Assembly (NCBI GenBank): GCA_015488485.1 | Contig: WFNR01000114.1 | Span: 1-64,000, forward strand | DNA: 64,000 nucleotides | From: Cyclobacteriaceae bacterium | Lineage (GTDB): Bacteria; Bacteroidota; Bacteroidia; Cytophagales; Cyclobacteriaceae | Direction: 5' to 3' | In this document: positions 1 through 10,600 of the stretch, piece by piece | Layout: each line of letters begins with the position of its first letter | Numbering within the stretch: the stretch's first letter is position 1 | Notes under the pieces: model-generated | The model's database searches: none | Seen by the model: the letters and a program-made list of their open reading frames with translations, nothing else | What the model was told of the DNA's origin: nothing | Made by a program: the position numbers and the translations under genes

Positions 1-17
1 CACGCATTCCGCATAAT

Positions 18-106
18 CGCATTCCGCATCTACGCTTAGCCTCTTCGCGCAATTTGCGATTTCTTTGCGCCCTTGGCGGTTAAGATCCAAGATGGCAGAT
101 TGAGGA
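18..106. repeat. Degenerate intergenic repeat, copy A
   Basis: This stretch shares several blocks, in the same order, with the copy at 270-330: a GCATTCCGCATCTACGC block (18-35), a TGCGCCC(T)TGGCGGTTAAG block (66-84) and an AGATTGAGG block (97-105). No coding frame is supported here. The whole of 1-415 holds no gene that I can support; a plus-strand frame from 377 is only the antisense shadow of smc. It also holds a small hairpin at 197-210 (TCCCC-TAAA-GGGGA). The sequence looks like one of the decayed, dispersed intergenic repeats found in some Bacteroidota genomes, but its copy number cannot be judged from this window. Confidence 0.5.
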
Positions 107-219
107 TTGGAGATTTAAGAATTTATCTGAATTCTGTCCTCGGTCGTCAGTCATCAGACTTCAGCCCTCTGTCCTCAGGCCACCGCGCCCCCTCGTTCCC
201 CTAAAGGGGAGGCCCACCC

Positions 220-265
220 GCTACCAGCTACGAACTACGAGCTACCAGCTACCATCTACCAGCTA
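220..265. repeat. Short tandem direct repeat (GCTACCAGCTA-like)
   Basis: CTACCAGCTA, CGAACTACGA, GCTACCAGCT and ACCATCTACCAGCT follow one another as imperfect copies of a unit of about 10 bases. The array lies between the two copies of the longer repeat. It has no coding potential that I can support. Its origin could be slippage or decay of a dispersed element. Confidence 0.55.
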
Positions 266-269
266 AAAA

Positions 270-330
270 CGCATTTCCGCATCTACGCATTCCCTTTCGC
301 GCCCTCTGCGGTTAAGAATGAAGATTGAGG
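270..330. repeat. Degenerate intergenic repeat, copy B
   Basis: This is a second, shorter version of the element at 18-106. It has the CGCATTTCCGCATCTACGC block (270-288), a CGCGCCCTCTGCGGTTAAG block (298-316) and AAGATTGAGG (321-330). Compared with copy A the middle is deleted. It lies downstream of the smc stop codon, so it could form part of the smc 3' untranslated region. Confidence 0.5.
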
Positions 331-415
331 TAAAATAATACCACCTAATCATCAAAACGGCATATATACGGCAATTATGTCAGGCGCTGCATGCTTTGAT
401 TTTAGCCGTGATTTA

Positions 416-3400
416 TCAGGCCAACTGGCGCAAATCTACCGGCACTACCTTCGAAACACCCTGCTCTACCATGGTAATGCCGTAAATCACATCGGTATTT
501 ACCATAGTGCGCTTGTTGTGGGTGACAATGATAAACTGCGAGTCGGCCGAAAATTTCTTGATGATATTGTTAAACTTATCGATGTTGGCATCATCCAGGG
601 GAGCATCCACCTCATCGAATATACAGAAAGGGGCCGGTTTGAGCAGGTAGATGGCAAACAGCAGCGAGGTAGCCGTCAGGGTTTTCTCACCACCCGAGAG
701 CTGGGTGATGCTAAGCGGCTTTTTACCTTTGGGGCGGGCGATGATATCAATGGGCGACTCGAGCGGATTGTCAGGATCGACCAGTATCAGGTCGCAGTCG
801 TCCTCTTCAGTAAATAACGAGCGGAATACCTTTATAAAATTCTGCTCAATCTTCTTAAAGGCATCCAGAAAGGTGTTTTTGGCCACCAGGTCTATTTCAT
901 CAATGGTGGTGAGCAGCGACTCCTTGGCTTTCTGCAGGTCTTCTTTCTGGCTGGTGATAAACTTATGGCGCTCCTGTATCTCTTCAAAAGCCTCCAGGGC
1001 CATGGGGTTTATGGGCCCAATACGCTCCATCTTTTCTTTGATGCGCGCTACGGCTTGCTGTAGCTCTTCGGCTGTGCGCTCTTCCTGCTGCCGGTCATCC
1101 TCAGTCTTTTCCTGCAGGATTTCATCAATATCTATCTCAAATTCCACCGCCAGGCGCTCTTTGATGCTGCTGAGCTCCAGTTTGGTTTCATTCAGGCTGT
1201 TATGCAGTTCGAGCAGCAGTTCATCCACGCTTTCGCGCTGGTGTTGCAGCTTGCGGATGGCCTGCTCTTCTTCGTCAATAGTGCCGCGGGCAGCGTAATA
1301 GTCCTTTTCGGCCTGGTTTACTTTATTTTCCAGCTCTTCTTTCTGGCTGTACATGGCCACCAACTGCTCATCGGCCACTTCGGTAGAGGCCACCAGCTTT
1401 TTGATCTCCGCCTCGTTCTTTTGCAGTTCGCTGGTGTTCTGGTCTATCCTGGCCTTGCTGGCTTCAAAGTTTGCCTGCTTAAAGCCGATCTCCTGCTCCA
1501 GCGACTTCACCTTGTTTTCTTGCTGATGGTAGCGGATGTTGGCGGCATTATAGGCCTCTACCTGGGCACTATGCTGCTGTTCCTGTTCGTGCAACTGCTG
1601 CTTTATCGCCTGCAGTTTTTCGTGCACCCGTTGCCAGGCACGTTCTTTCTGTGCCAGGGTGGCCGGCAACTGGCGGCTGTCTTCCTGCAGTTGTTTGATT
1701 TTGGCCTGCAGGTCTTCCCGCGTGGTATTGGCCTGGTTGATCAGGTCGTTGAACTGCTCCTGGCGGGTAAGCACCGACACATGTTCTTCTTTGAGCTGGC
1801 TAAGCTCGGCCTGTAGTTGCTCCAGCAGTTCGCGGTGCGAGCTGGCTTCCAGTTGTGCCAGGCTCTCCTGGGTCTTTTTCAGCGACTGGCTTACTTTTTC
1901 CTTCTTGCTGTTGAGTTGTTTTATCTCCTTGGCCAGCTTTTCCAGGTTTTTGGCCCGGCCTATGCGTTTGCCTTCAAACAGCCCTACCGAGCCACCTGAG
2001 ATGCTAAACCTGCGCTTGGTGAGCTTGCCCGATTTGGTGATAAATATGGCATCCGGATCGTGGGGGATATGCTGCTCTTCGCCTTCTACCAGATATACCT
2101 TGTCCAGGATGTAGGCAATCAGTTGGCGGTACTTGTCCTCATACTCCATTACCTCGCTGGCGGCAATGGCATTGGGGTACATTTTGGTAGGCGAGGGCTT
2201 GAACTTGTCAAAGGCGCTTAATACAAAGAAATGCGCCTTACCACGGGCCGCTTCGCTAAGCAGGTTGACGGCCGCCAGCGCCTCGGCTTCGGTATCCACC
2301 ACATAGTAATTGAGCCAGGGCTCCAGATAATTTTCAATAGCCACCCGGTATTCATCAGCGCAGGTAATCAGGTCGGAGAGGAGGGTGGCTTTTTTGTTCC
2401 AGTTTTGTTTTTTCAAAAAGCGGATGGCCTCCGGAAAGCCCTCCAGGTTATCAACCAGCGATTTGGTCAGGTTGTATTCATTGGTTTTGGCATCCAGCTT
2501 GCGGTTGATTTCGTTCAGCTCGTCTTTTATCAGCTCAACGGTATTTTGCGTGTCAGCTATCTGCTTCTTTAGCTTTTCCTCATACGCTTCTTCCTTTTCC
2601 AGGACAGCTTTTTTGGCTTTCAGCGCCTTGTCGAGTTCTTTCAGTTTCCGCTCAAACTCAGCCATACTGGCGCTTTGTTCGGTGCTGTCTGTGGCCGCCT
2701 TTTCCAGTTGCTGGCGTAAGGCATCAATTTGTATCTGGTTGATTTCCAGTGTTTTCTTTATTTGAAAAACCTCTTCTTGCAGCGCGTTATGCAGCTCGTT
2801 CAATTCATCGTATTCTTGCCTTACAGCAGATAGCTTGGTGTCTTCGGCCAGTTTTTTGTTCTGCAGTACCAGTAGTTCATCCTTTATCTGCTGTAGCTCT
2901 TGCGTGGCTTTTTGCAATTCCTGCTGCAGACTTTGCAGGCTAAAGGCGGCCCGCTCATTACTTTTCTTATCGTGCTCGATTTGTTCTTTCAGCGATGCGC
3001 TTTTGTCGTTCAGGTAGCGCAGTCGCTCGTTCTTGATCTGCTTGTCACTCTCGTATTGCCTGATACGGCTCACATGATGGTTGAGTGCTTCCTGGGCTGC
3101 CGCCAGAGCTTTTTCTTTTTCTACCAGGTCTTTTTTGAGGTTAGCCACGGCTGCCTCCTTAGCTGCTATCTCTTTATTAAGGGCGGTTTTGCGGTCTTCT
3201 TCGGCTGCTATCTGCTTTTTCAAATTATTGAAAGTAGCCCGGTGCTCGCTTACCGTTTTGCGTGCCAGCGCTATGCTGGTGGTCTTGTATTCTTCTTTTA
3301 GCTTATAATATCTTTCGGCTTGTTTGGCCTGCTTTTCCAGGGAGCGCAGGTTTTTTTCTATTTCGTATAAAAGGTCTTCCACGCGGTCCAGGTCGGCATC

Positions 3401-3952
3401 GGTGCTTTCCAGCTTGCGCAGGGTCTCTTTTTTACGTTTTTTAAACTTGGCAATGCCGGCCGCTTCCTCAAACAGCGCTCTGCGGGAATTATCCTTATCG
3501 GCAAGCAAGTCATCCACCATTTTAAGCTCAATGATGGCGTAGCTGTTGGAGGCAATACCGGTATCAAGAAACAGGTTGGTGATATCCTTGAGGCGGCAGG
3601 GTACGCCATTGAGTTCGTATTCGCTTTCGCCCGAGCGATAGTAGCGCCTGGCAATGGTTACCGTGGAGTATTCGGTAGGTAGGATGTTTTTGGTATTGTT
3701 AAAAGTAAGCGACACCTCAGCCATTTGCATGGGCTTGCGCTTTTTGGTGCCGTTAAAGATGATATTCTCCAACTTCTCGGAGCGCAGCATCTTGGTTTTT
3801 TGCTCACCGAGCACCCAGCGTATGGCATCCACAATATTGGATTTGCCACAGCCATTGGGGCCGACAATGCCGGTAATACCCTGATCGAAATTGATGACGG
3901 CCTTATCACCAAAACTTTTGAATCCCTTGATTTCCAGACGGGCGAGCTCCAT
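416..3952 (-). CDS. smc: Chromosome segregation ATPase SMC
   Basis: SMC is the ATPase of bacterial condensin; it works with ScpA and ScpB to fold and segregate the chromosome. The 1178-residue length is normal for the family. The N-terminal ATPase half has the Walker A loop GPNGCGKS at residues 31-38. Two long coiled-coil arms flank a hinge at roughly residues 505-660. The C-terminal half carries the LSGGEKTL signature and the Walker B stretch CIFDEVDAPLDD. The start is firm because the family begins with a short strand ending in GFKSFGD directly before the P-loop domain. It is transcribed away from the small membrane protein at 4079, with about 125 bases between them. No scp genes are in the window. 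Nothing is missing or disrupted. Confidence 0.98.
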   Translation of the reverse strand: MELARLEIKGFKSFGDKAVINFDQGITGIVGPNGCGKSNIVDAIRWVLGEQKTKMLRSEKLENIIFNGTKKRKPMQMAEVSLTFNNTKNILPTEYSTVTIARRYYRSGESEYELNGVPCRLKDITNLFLDTGIASNSYAIIELKMVDDLLADKDNSRRALFEEAAGIAKFKKRKKETLRKLESTDADLDRVEDLLYEIEKNLRSLEKQAKQAERYYKLKEEYKTTSIALARKTVSEHRATFNNLKKQIAAEEDRKTALNKEIAAKEAAVANLKKDLVEKEKALAAAQEALNHHVSRIRQYESDKQIKNERLRYLNDKSASLKEQIEHDKKSNERAAFSLQSLQQELQKATQELQQIKDELLVLQNKKLAEDTKLSAVRQEYDELNELHNALQEEVFQIKKTLEINQIQIDALRQQLEKAATDSTEQSASMAEFERKLKELDKALKAKKAVLEKEEAYEEKLKKQIADTQNTVELIKDELNEINRKLDAKTNEYNLTKSLVDNLEGFPEAIRFLKKQNWNKKATLLSDLITCADEYRVAIENYLEPWLNYYVVDTEAEALAAVNLLSEAARGKAHFFVLSAFDKFKPSPTKMYPNAIAASEVMEYEDKYRQLIAYILDKVYLVEGEEQHIPHDPDAIFITKSGKLTKRRFSISGGSVGLFEGKRIGRAKNLEKLAKEIKQLNSKKEKVSQSLKKTQESLAQLEASSHRELLEQLQAELSQLKEEHVSVLTRQEQFNDLINQANTTREDLQAKIKQLQEDSRQLPATLAQKERAWQRVHEKLQAIKQQLHEQEQQHSAQVEAYNAANIRYHQQENKVKSLEQEIGFKQANFEASKARIDQNTSELQKNEAEIKKLVASTEVADEQLVAMYSQKEELENKVNQAEKDYYAARGTIDEEEQAIRKLQHQRESVDELLLELHNSLNETKLELSSIKERLAVEFEIDIDEILQEKTEDDRQQEERTAEELQQAVARIKEKMERIGPINPMALEAFEEIQERHKFITSQKEDLQKAKESLLTTIDEIDLVAKNTFLDAFKKIEQNFIKVFRSLFTEEDDCDLILVDPDNPLESPIDIIARPKGKKPLSITQLSGGEKTLTATSLLFAIYLLKPAPFCIFDEVDAPLDDANIDKFNNIIKKFSADSQFIIVTHNKRTMVNTDVIYGITMVEQGVSKVVPVDLRQLA

Positions 3953-4078
3953 AAAAAATCTGTCTTGGACAACTTATTTCAAGCAAGCAAATTTATTATT
4001 TTAAGCTGAAGAAATGGTGCCGGGCAACAAAAATAAGTTATGCTCCGGGGGTTGCCTTTTTTTATGTAAATTTGACGT

Positions 4079-4642
4079 ATGGACGACAAGCTGATTTACT
4101 GGTTGATATTCGGAGCCATATACATATTGAGCCGGGCTTTGGGTAAGAAAGACAAGCAGAAACGCCAGCCGGTGCGCAAGCCACAATACGCTGGCAGGCA
4201 AAACCGCACGGAACAGGCGCCTGTAGTTGAGCCGCCTACCCCTGCCAAGGATGCCAGAACCATGTCTTTTGAGGATATACTACGTGAGTTATCAGGCCTG
4301 CCGGCCGAAACACCTAAACCCGAACCGGTAAAAGAAGAGCCAGCCAATTATCCTGAGCTGGAAGAAATAGCGCGTCAGGAAGCCAAATCAACCGAAACGC
4401 CCTCCTGGCAGGTAGATGAAATGGATAAAATTGCCTCCCGATTGGAGCCTGCGGCCCCGTTGGGCAGTTCCGGGCCGGTAATTACTCCTGTAGACCGCCA
4501 AAAAATAAAAAAAGAGCTGGAGCGGGCGGACCCTTATGCTATTGAGGAAGAAGAAGGGGTTGACTATTTAAGCCTCCTGCGCCAGCCCAATGGGGCTGCC
4601 CGTGCTTTCGTAATGTCGGAAATTTTCCAACGTAAATTTTAA
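4079..4642 (+). CDS. Small membrane-anchored hypothetical protein
   Basis: A 187-residue protein of unknown function. An N-terminal hydrophobic helix (about residues 5-20, LIYWLIFGAIYILSRAL) is followed by a basic patch, a long Pro/Glu-rich linker, and a short C-terminal segment ending AFVMSEIFQRKF. That layout, with an anchor, a disordered acidic linker and a conserved tail, is common among uncharacterised Bacteroidota proteins, so the tail is probably the functional or partner-binding part (inference). It is divergent from smc. A TAAATTTG element at 4067-4074 matches the Bacteroidota -7 box but sits only four bases before the ATG, which would give an almost leaderless transcript. It is convergent with the giant adhesin gene, with a 5-base gap. 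Confidence 0.75.
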   Translation: MDDKLIYWLIFGAIYILSRALGKKDKQKRQPVRKPQYAGRQNRTEQAPVVEPPTPAKDARTMSFEDILRELSGLPAETPKPEPVKEEPANYPELEEIARQEAKSTETPSWQVDEMDKIASRLEPAAPLGSSGPVITPVDRQKIKKELERADPYAIEEEEGVDYLSLLRQPNGAARAFVMSEIFQRKF

Positions 4643-4647
4643 CTTTC

Positions 4648-7600
4648 TTAGTGCTGTACTACAAATCTGAAGGTGGCCGTGCCATCCTTGGTTTGTACGC
4701 TTAGATAATAGATGCCCGGATTAAAGTTTTGGGTAGCTATCTCAAAGTGCTGCCTGCCCGCTGCCACTTGCTGGTGTAGCAGGGTTTTGCCGGTAACATC
4801 GCGTATCAACAAATCGGCAGCATTTGCCAGCGGTTGTGCCAGGCGCACGTTTAGCCTTACATCGGCCGGATTGGGATACAGGGCGATGCGATTGCCGTTA
4901 TCCAGTTCTTCAACACCCAGCACCAGATTGATGGTGGGAGTGGCCCATTGTGCCTGGTGCACTTCTTTGGTCAGATTATCCTGTACAAATACCACTACAC
5001 GAAGATTGCTGGGATCAAGATTACCATTATTGAGGATATCAACCGGATCCCACGTGCTTTCTGCGGTAACAGATTGCCCTAAAGGAAGTCCACCGGCCAC
5101 TTGGGTGCCTGCTGCATCCGGCAGCATCTTGAGCAAGGTAGAATAGAAATACTCCTCTCCCGAGGCAATGCCGTTGAAGGGTATCTCGCTGGCCGCTAGC
5201 GAATCGGCCACAACAGCCATGTGTATAGTAATGTCATTGTTAATTTCATTGGAGAGAGAGGTGATAGTAGCACTAAGGTGTAGTTTGCCATCGCCCACAT
5301 CGGGCGTAGTGATGTTAATGTCAAAAGGAGATATTTGCAGTGTGCGTTGGCTGTAGTAAGTCTCGCCCCATGCTGAAAACAGCTTGTTTTCGTTTCTATT
5401 CTGACTGCCGTCAATCACCGCTCGCGGGGTAGTATCTATGCCATAGTAGAGCGCCCTGGCATCTGGTTCGGCCGGATTTATCTGATTGAAATAATCAGGG
5501 CCGTCTGCTGAAGTATGGTAGTTGATTACCACCAACTCGGCACCGGTGGGCTGGTTGGCCAGGTTACGAATGACCTGATTCTCCGTTTTGTTAACGGCAC
5601 TGCCGGCCATGCTGGTGAAATGCTCGATCAGCACGGTGCGGGTTCGGTTGCCCATAAAGACATTGTCGAAGGCAAAACCTCCGGTATTCTTGGCAGCCGG
5701 AATGCTGCCCAGCCCGAAGCGGAATACCACATTGGATTTGATTTTTTTAGCTTCATTGACATCGCTGGCTGTTTTATAGATTTCACCCAGATCGTGTTTG
5801 GCTGTTATCCATCCTGTGTTGGTACCGGTCCAGCCCAGGCCGGTAGGGTCAACACCGGGTGTACCGGCCAGCCCTACCGCATTAAACCAGTTAATACCTT
5901 CGTTTTGCTTGCCCAGCGACTGCCATTTTTTATTGGGGTCCATGATATTCAGACTATCGGTTGAGTATTCGAAGATGACCCCGTCTTGCTCTTCCAGGTC
6001 TATGAATACATCGAATTGGATCATCGGTCTGTCAAGGCTACTGAAGTCTATTACCGGACTATATACATACGAGCGTTCGGCAGAGTCGTACGGCACGGTA
6101 AGGCCGGTAACCCAGATACCCGGTTGTTGATCAGTCCCGGCCGTGATGCTTTTACCACTGGGATTACCCCAGGCCCACGATGAGGTACTTTTCGGCTGGC
6201 CGCTGGCATCGATTTCGGGCAGGGCCAGCCAGTTGCCATCGTCATTGTTAAAGGTTTCATTATAAATGCTGTCGGCCGTGCTGCCGGCTACTTTATTATC
6301 CAGAATGGCTATTTGGCGGGTCAGGCTGTCGCTGCAGCCGGTAGAGGATACCGCTACAAAGCGCACATCATACACACCCGGTGCTGAATATTGATATTTT
6401 AAAATATTGTTGTTATCGGATGTGGAGTCTTGATCATCATCAATCAAATCGAAACTGCCATTGCCATCCACATCCCATTGCACTACATCAATGGTATGGG
6501 CCAGCGAGGCACTGCTGGGCTCTACTGTAGAGGTGCTCTGGAAGGCAATGCTGTCGCGCAGGCTCAGGCCGGTAAATATAAAGGATGGTTGCGGTATGCC
6601 ACCTACTACCAGTTGCCGGCTGGTATCGGCCTGGCAGCCGTATTCACTCACTACCTGCAAGGCTACATTGTAAAGATCAGGGTCCAGGTAAGTATGTACG
6701 GTGTCTTTGCCACTGGCTGTATTGGGGTTGTTGCTGGTAGCATTGGCATCATCATCAAAGTTCCACGACCAATCCACAATAGCCGGCAATACGGCATTGT
6801 TGGTGCTGGCAGCTACAATAGCCGAGTCGCTGGCACTGTAGCCAGTATAGTCGCTAAAAGCAATGGGCGTGTCCTCGCATATAATGGCCGGTACACTGTA
6901 ATCGGCTACCGGTGCAGGATGAATGCGTATGGTTTGGGCCACGCTCGTGTTGCACAAGCTGCCGTCCTGACTGGCGACAAATTTAATATTCACCTCACCA
7001 TAACCACTGGCTGCCGCCATCTGGGCCAGGTCGATAAAGCCGGTACCATCGCCATTGTCAACCAGGCCGGGATAGCCGAGGCTGTCGGTGCTGAACTGTG
7101 TGGGGATGCTCACCGCAAAATAGCCGTTGCTGGTGCTGCCTTTAAGCTCGATGGGTGCCTCATTTACACAAAATTCCAGTTCGGGGGGTGCCTGGATGGT
7201 GGGTAGAATGTTCAGGGTGTCGAATGAGTTATCGCCAATCGAACCGTAATTGTCGATGGTGATTTCGGCCGTAGGCACAAAGTAAATTTTTACCCGCTGT
7301 TTGAGTGTATCAAATTGTGTTATATTTAAGTTACTTTGATAGATACCGGTAAACAATAATTCGCCTATAAGCCCTCCGTTGTTGGTTTGGTTGGCGCTGT
7401 TAAAGAACTTGTCGAAATTCTGTTTAATATGAAAAGTGGTGGGGGTGAAAACATAATTACTGCCGGATATAGAAAGGCTTAGGTCTTCGCTCACACCGAA
7501 GGTATTGACTGTATCCACACCGGGTGGCTGGTCGGGGGGCACATCCACAGTTAGTTGTATCAAGGTGAAGTTGGTACGTGCGGTAGAGCTGACAATGGCG

Positions 7601-10600
7601 GTATCGAGCGAGCAATACTGATTATCAAGGCCTACTATAGCATTGTCGCTATCAAAGATGCTTCTGGTAAGCGAATACTCCGACACGCAGCCCTGCTCAT
7701 CGGTATATTTGAAAGTAATGGTATGTGTGCCGATACCGGCCACCTGTGTATAAAGGGTGTCGCCAAATACACCGTTGCCAAAGAATTCACGGGTACCTTT
7801 ATCCAGTGCACTCAGGTCGGGGATAAGCGCTACACTGCCTACCGCATCTCCTATGGAGCTGGTATTGGGGTCGGTGGTGAAGGTGACAATGGGGCGCTGC
7901 GTAGTATTGAGTGAAGCCAGCACCGTGCCATCGGCAATGCTCAGGGCGCCTGTGCCGCCCAGTCTGATGATATCGCCACTGGTTCCGGCACTTCCAAGCG
8001 CTTTTACCTTCAAGTTCTTAATAATAAGCTTGTCACGCTGATTGGTGCCGGATATATCGTATGATACGGTGAGGATAGTCTGGTTCAGAAAATCATAGCC
8101 GGCATTGCTGATGTTGCCACCCTGGGCCAGCACCTCTACCGAAGTGGTATCGAACTCGAAACCGGAAGGCAGCACCAGGTTGATGGTTTGCCCGGAACCA
8201 CTTACGAAAGCATTGTTGGCGCCTTCCACCAGATTGATGGGGGCCAATACGGTTTGCGGCTCACCCAGGCAAATATCACTGGGATTACCACTGGGGGTAT
8301 TTTGTACGATGATACCACCACCTGTACTTAGCAATGTGCCATCTACGGCTACCTGGGTACCTTCAGCCATAGCGTTGGGCAAAGGCAGGGCATTATCCTG
8401 TGCGGTAATCCATACTCTGAAATCATTGCCGGCCGAGAAAACAGCCGGATCGAATATACTGAAATAGTGATAGGCGTTGCCACTGCCAATATCGGCCGAG
8501 TCGGCAGCCAGGATAGTGCCGAAGGTACGGTTGCGTATTTCAGTTACAGTGGGGGTGCCGCTGTCCACATTCGGGTCTACCACGATGTAATAAATCCGGC
8601 CGGGCTCATCTAAAGCCACCTGCAAGTCAAAGCCTACATCAATAATATTGACCGCTGCCGGTGTTAAACCGGCCGGAAAAACAGGTGGTACGTTGTCGGA
8701 GGTTTTGAATACCCAATCGTTCTTACCGGTAATACCGGCAAATTTATTGCCCGACAGGTCACTGAAAGAATTGGCGGCCACCAGAATATAGTAATTGGTG
8801 TTGTCTTGCAGCGTACTGCCTGCCACCGGAGAGGTCGGGTCATAGTAAAAGGTGACACTATCGGTACTGGCCAGCGGATCAATTTTAAGTACGGCTACCA
8901 GCGTATCGGCTGTCAGGCTGTAGATCGACAGGGTAGAGTCTACCGGCAATACGCGCTCATTGAAACGCAGTGAAATCTGATAACTGGCCGGGAAATTGGG
9001 ATCACCGTTGCGTGGGGTTAGACCATCAATTTCGGTGGTGTTGGGGTCGTCATATACAGTAGGGGGTATGGCATCGCGGAAGCCGTAGGTACGCCCGACC
9101 AGGCTGGCACGTACTGTACCACTCGACAGGTTAACATCTTGTGGCGTGGCCGGAGTAGCCGTAATAGTGGGGGTAATGGCCGGATCGGCCAGCGAGGCGG
9201 TGCTTTGTACATCCACCACTACAAACAAGTACTTGGTACCGGTTGACAGATCGAGGTTGATATTTTGAAATTCAACATCGGTAGCATTGGTAACCACTGT
9301 GGCACTTAGTGGCATGTCCGTACCCTGGTCGTATTTATTATCGGCAGAACTTACCAGGCGAATATTGCTTAGGGTGCTGGCATAGGGGTTGCCCATATTT
9401 ACTGTGAGGCTCTGCAATACAGGCTGGGCAGCAGTGCCGGTTACGGCTGTGATTTCAAAGCCGAGGATGGCCTTGTTTACGCCTGAAGCAGGCAGAAAAT
9501 TACCAGCTTCAATACCATTGTTGGTTTGGGATGTTGACCCTCCGATGTCCAGGGTGGTAAATTCGGTATGGATTACATCAACAGGTGTAGAAGTAGCGTT
9601 CAGCGAGCCGGCTACGATGGTGAGGGTGCCGTTGCCGGGAGCTGTGTAATAAAAGCCCGTGAAATTCAGCACGCCACTTACGAAGGCCGTTGGCACGTTG
9701 GCCATGCCGGCTCCGCTGGTTACGGTGGCGCTGTTGTTGAAGCTGATATCAAGGTTGCCTTTGCTGTCTTCCGCCCGTACGGTGGGCAGCACGGGGGTAG
9801 GGGCTATTTCAATTCCCTGGATGGCATCCAGAGGTGTGGTCTGGAAGACCAGTGCCGTGGCTACAATATCGAGCTTGTTTTTGGCCGGATCGGTAAAAGG
9901 TAATGACAGGGCGCCATCCATTAAAGAGCCGCCCAGCCTGGTTTCGATATTATCAATGGTAACCTGGATAACGTCACCCTCATTATAAGTGTCCTGAAAA
10001 CTGGCTACGATAGTGAATACTCTTTTATTGTCATCGGCAGCGAAGAACAAGCCATTGGCCAGGTCTTCGAAATTGATAACCGGGGCAGCATTTACCTCTG
10101 TTACCTCTACAAAAGTGCCGGAGCCAACCGGCTCTTCGATGTAGAGAGCTACTTTTTTCAGATTGGTTGAGTTGGTAATGGCTATATCCAGGTCGGTAAC
10201 CCGTGTTTCAGCGCCATCGGCATCGGGTATGCCACCAAAAGTTGGCGAAGTGCCATCGTACAGGATAAAACGGGCAATTTCCACATCGGCTACCCCATCA
10301 TTTACTATGTCATTGGCATCATACTGTACGGGCACGATGATACTATTCAATACCGCATTATCGGCTACCACAAACGATTCGGCCGAGGCCCGCACTTCAA
10401 TAGCTGTAGTGTTACTACTCAGGCCGTTGGCCTGGATCTGCAACTGTCCGGCCGGGCTGGCACCGGCATCGCGGTATTGAAAAGCCGCGTCAAAATCCAG
10501 CTTGCCGGCTGTAAAGCTATCGGCAGTGGTGGGCGCATTGAGCATGGTGAGTCCACCCTGGTTGGTTACATCGCTACTTAGGTTGAAAGTAAAATCCACA

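Noticed and set aside
651-1298. Serine-rich plus-strand frame opposite smc
   Set aside because: Antisense shadow of the SMC coiled coil; the composition mirrors Glu/Gln/Leu codons.
6430-7206. Long plus-strand open frames opposite the giant adhesin gene (also 12805-13290 and others)
   Set aside because: They lie antisense to a clearly real secreted protein, have no domain or signal peptide, and arise from its Ser/Thr/Gly/Asp-rich codons.
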